Origin: Cytobacillus pseudoceanisediminis
GTDB taxonomy: Bacteria; Bacillota; Bacilli; Bacillales; Cytobacillaceae
Reading direction: 5' to 3'
NCBI RefSeq assembly: GCF_023516215.1
Contig: NZ_CP097349.1
Location: 558,001 to 622,000, forward strand
Length of the DNA: 64,000 nucleotides
This document shows, piece after piece, positions 63,870-64,000 of the stretch. The notes beneath the pieces are model-generated. The model searched no databases. It was not told the DNA's origin and worked only from the letters and a program-made list of their open reading frames with translations. Each line of letters opens with the position of its first letter. Position 1 is the first letter of the stretch. The translations under genes and the position numbers were made by a program.

Positions 63870-64000
63870 CAAAAGAACAACACTGCTCCGCTATTGGACA
63901 ACCCGCTATCTTATTACACTTGTCATCGGACTTATCTTACTGGCAGCGGGATCTATGTGGTGGATCAGGCAGACAACTCTTGAAAACCGGCTGAATTTGC
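63853..64000 (+). CDS. Two-component sensor histidine kinase, N-terminal part (cut by window end)
   Basis: The first 49 codons of a gene whose ATG at 63853 (or 63859) lies inside the end of the response-regulator gene. The sequence is a basic start (KNNKRTTLLRYWTTRY) and a first membrane segment (LITLVIGLILLAAGSMWWI), as expected for a membrane-bound kinase. The kinase domain is not in view; the call rests on position after an OmpR-type regulator. Confidence 0.72.
   Translation, partial: MFMKNNKRTTLLRYWTTRYLITLVIGLILLAAGSMWWIRQTTLENRLNL

Overview
The window looks like chromosome of a low-GC, endospore-forming Bacillaceae, probably close to Cytobacillus/Mesobacillus (the old Bacillus firmus group). 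The basis is strong AGGAGG-type ribosome sites with many TTG and GTG starts, dense intrinsic terminators, a B. subtilis-like gene set (nagZ/ybbC, yjgC/yjgD, cwlO, pssA, ytrA-type regulator) and Bacillaceae-style intergenic repeats. I saw no tRNA, rRNA, CRISPR array, phage or insertion sequence.

Layout. 0-2.2 kb: end of a ThrE-type exporter gene and an ABC exporter. 2.4-9.4 kb: cell-wall sugar salvage (AmiE-like hydrolase, nagZ, namZ, GlcNAc PTS nagP) behind a NagR-like operator. 9.4-16.5 kb: small genes, two unrecognised peptides, a nitrilase with two acetyltransferase-like proteins, a secreted LVIVD protein, and a divergent TetR/membrane-protein pair sharing a large palindrome. 16.6-23.1 kb: formate dehydrogenase (yjgC/yjgD type), a cupin-HD-GYP protein, fdhD and a DUF2294 gene. 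23.2-24.8 kb: a cwlO-like wall hydrolase. 25.4-36.4 kb: a complete glycolate module (GntR regulator, glcE-glcF-glcD, malate synthase G, a FAH-family enzyme, IclR regulator, lactate/glycolate permease) with a shared 17-bp operator-like motif before three of its transcription units. 36.5-40.4 kb: YtrA-type regulator, ABC transporter and ECF sigma factor. 40.5-46.5 kb: an acyl-CoA degradation operon with an AMACR-like racemase. 46.7-48.5 kb: pssA, a GIY-YIG protein and a small HExxH protein. 49.2-57.3 kb: a branched-chain-amino-acid-type ABC importer interleaved with two CoA ligases. 58-64 kb: a methyltransferase/DUF169 pair, an SRPBCC/ArsR pair with duplicated operators, a MATE pump, a secreted 8 x 28-residue repeat protein and a two-component system cut by the window end.

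The key caution concerns broken genes. I found 17 places where a conserved protein is broken or mis-joined, and each is repaired by adding back a single base, nearly always in a homopolymer of 4 to 7. I read these as base-calling under-counts rather than real pseudogenes. I therefore give each such gene as one CDS over its full span and state where the base appears to be missing. The apparent LivH-LivM fusion disappears under the same correction.

The least explained material is intergenic. There are two unrelated tandem arrays with the same 52-bp period, and a third repeat family with a period of about 20.5 bp; these lengths are close to whole numbers of DNA helical turns.
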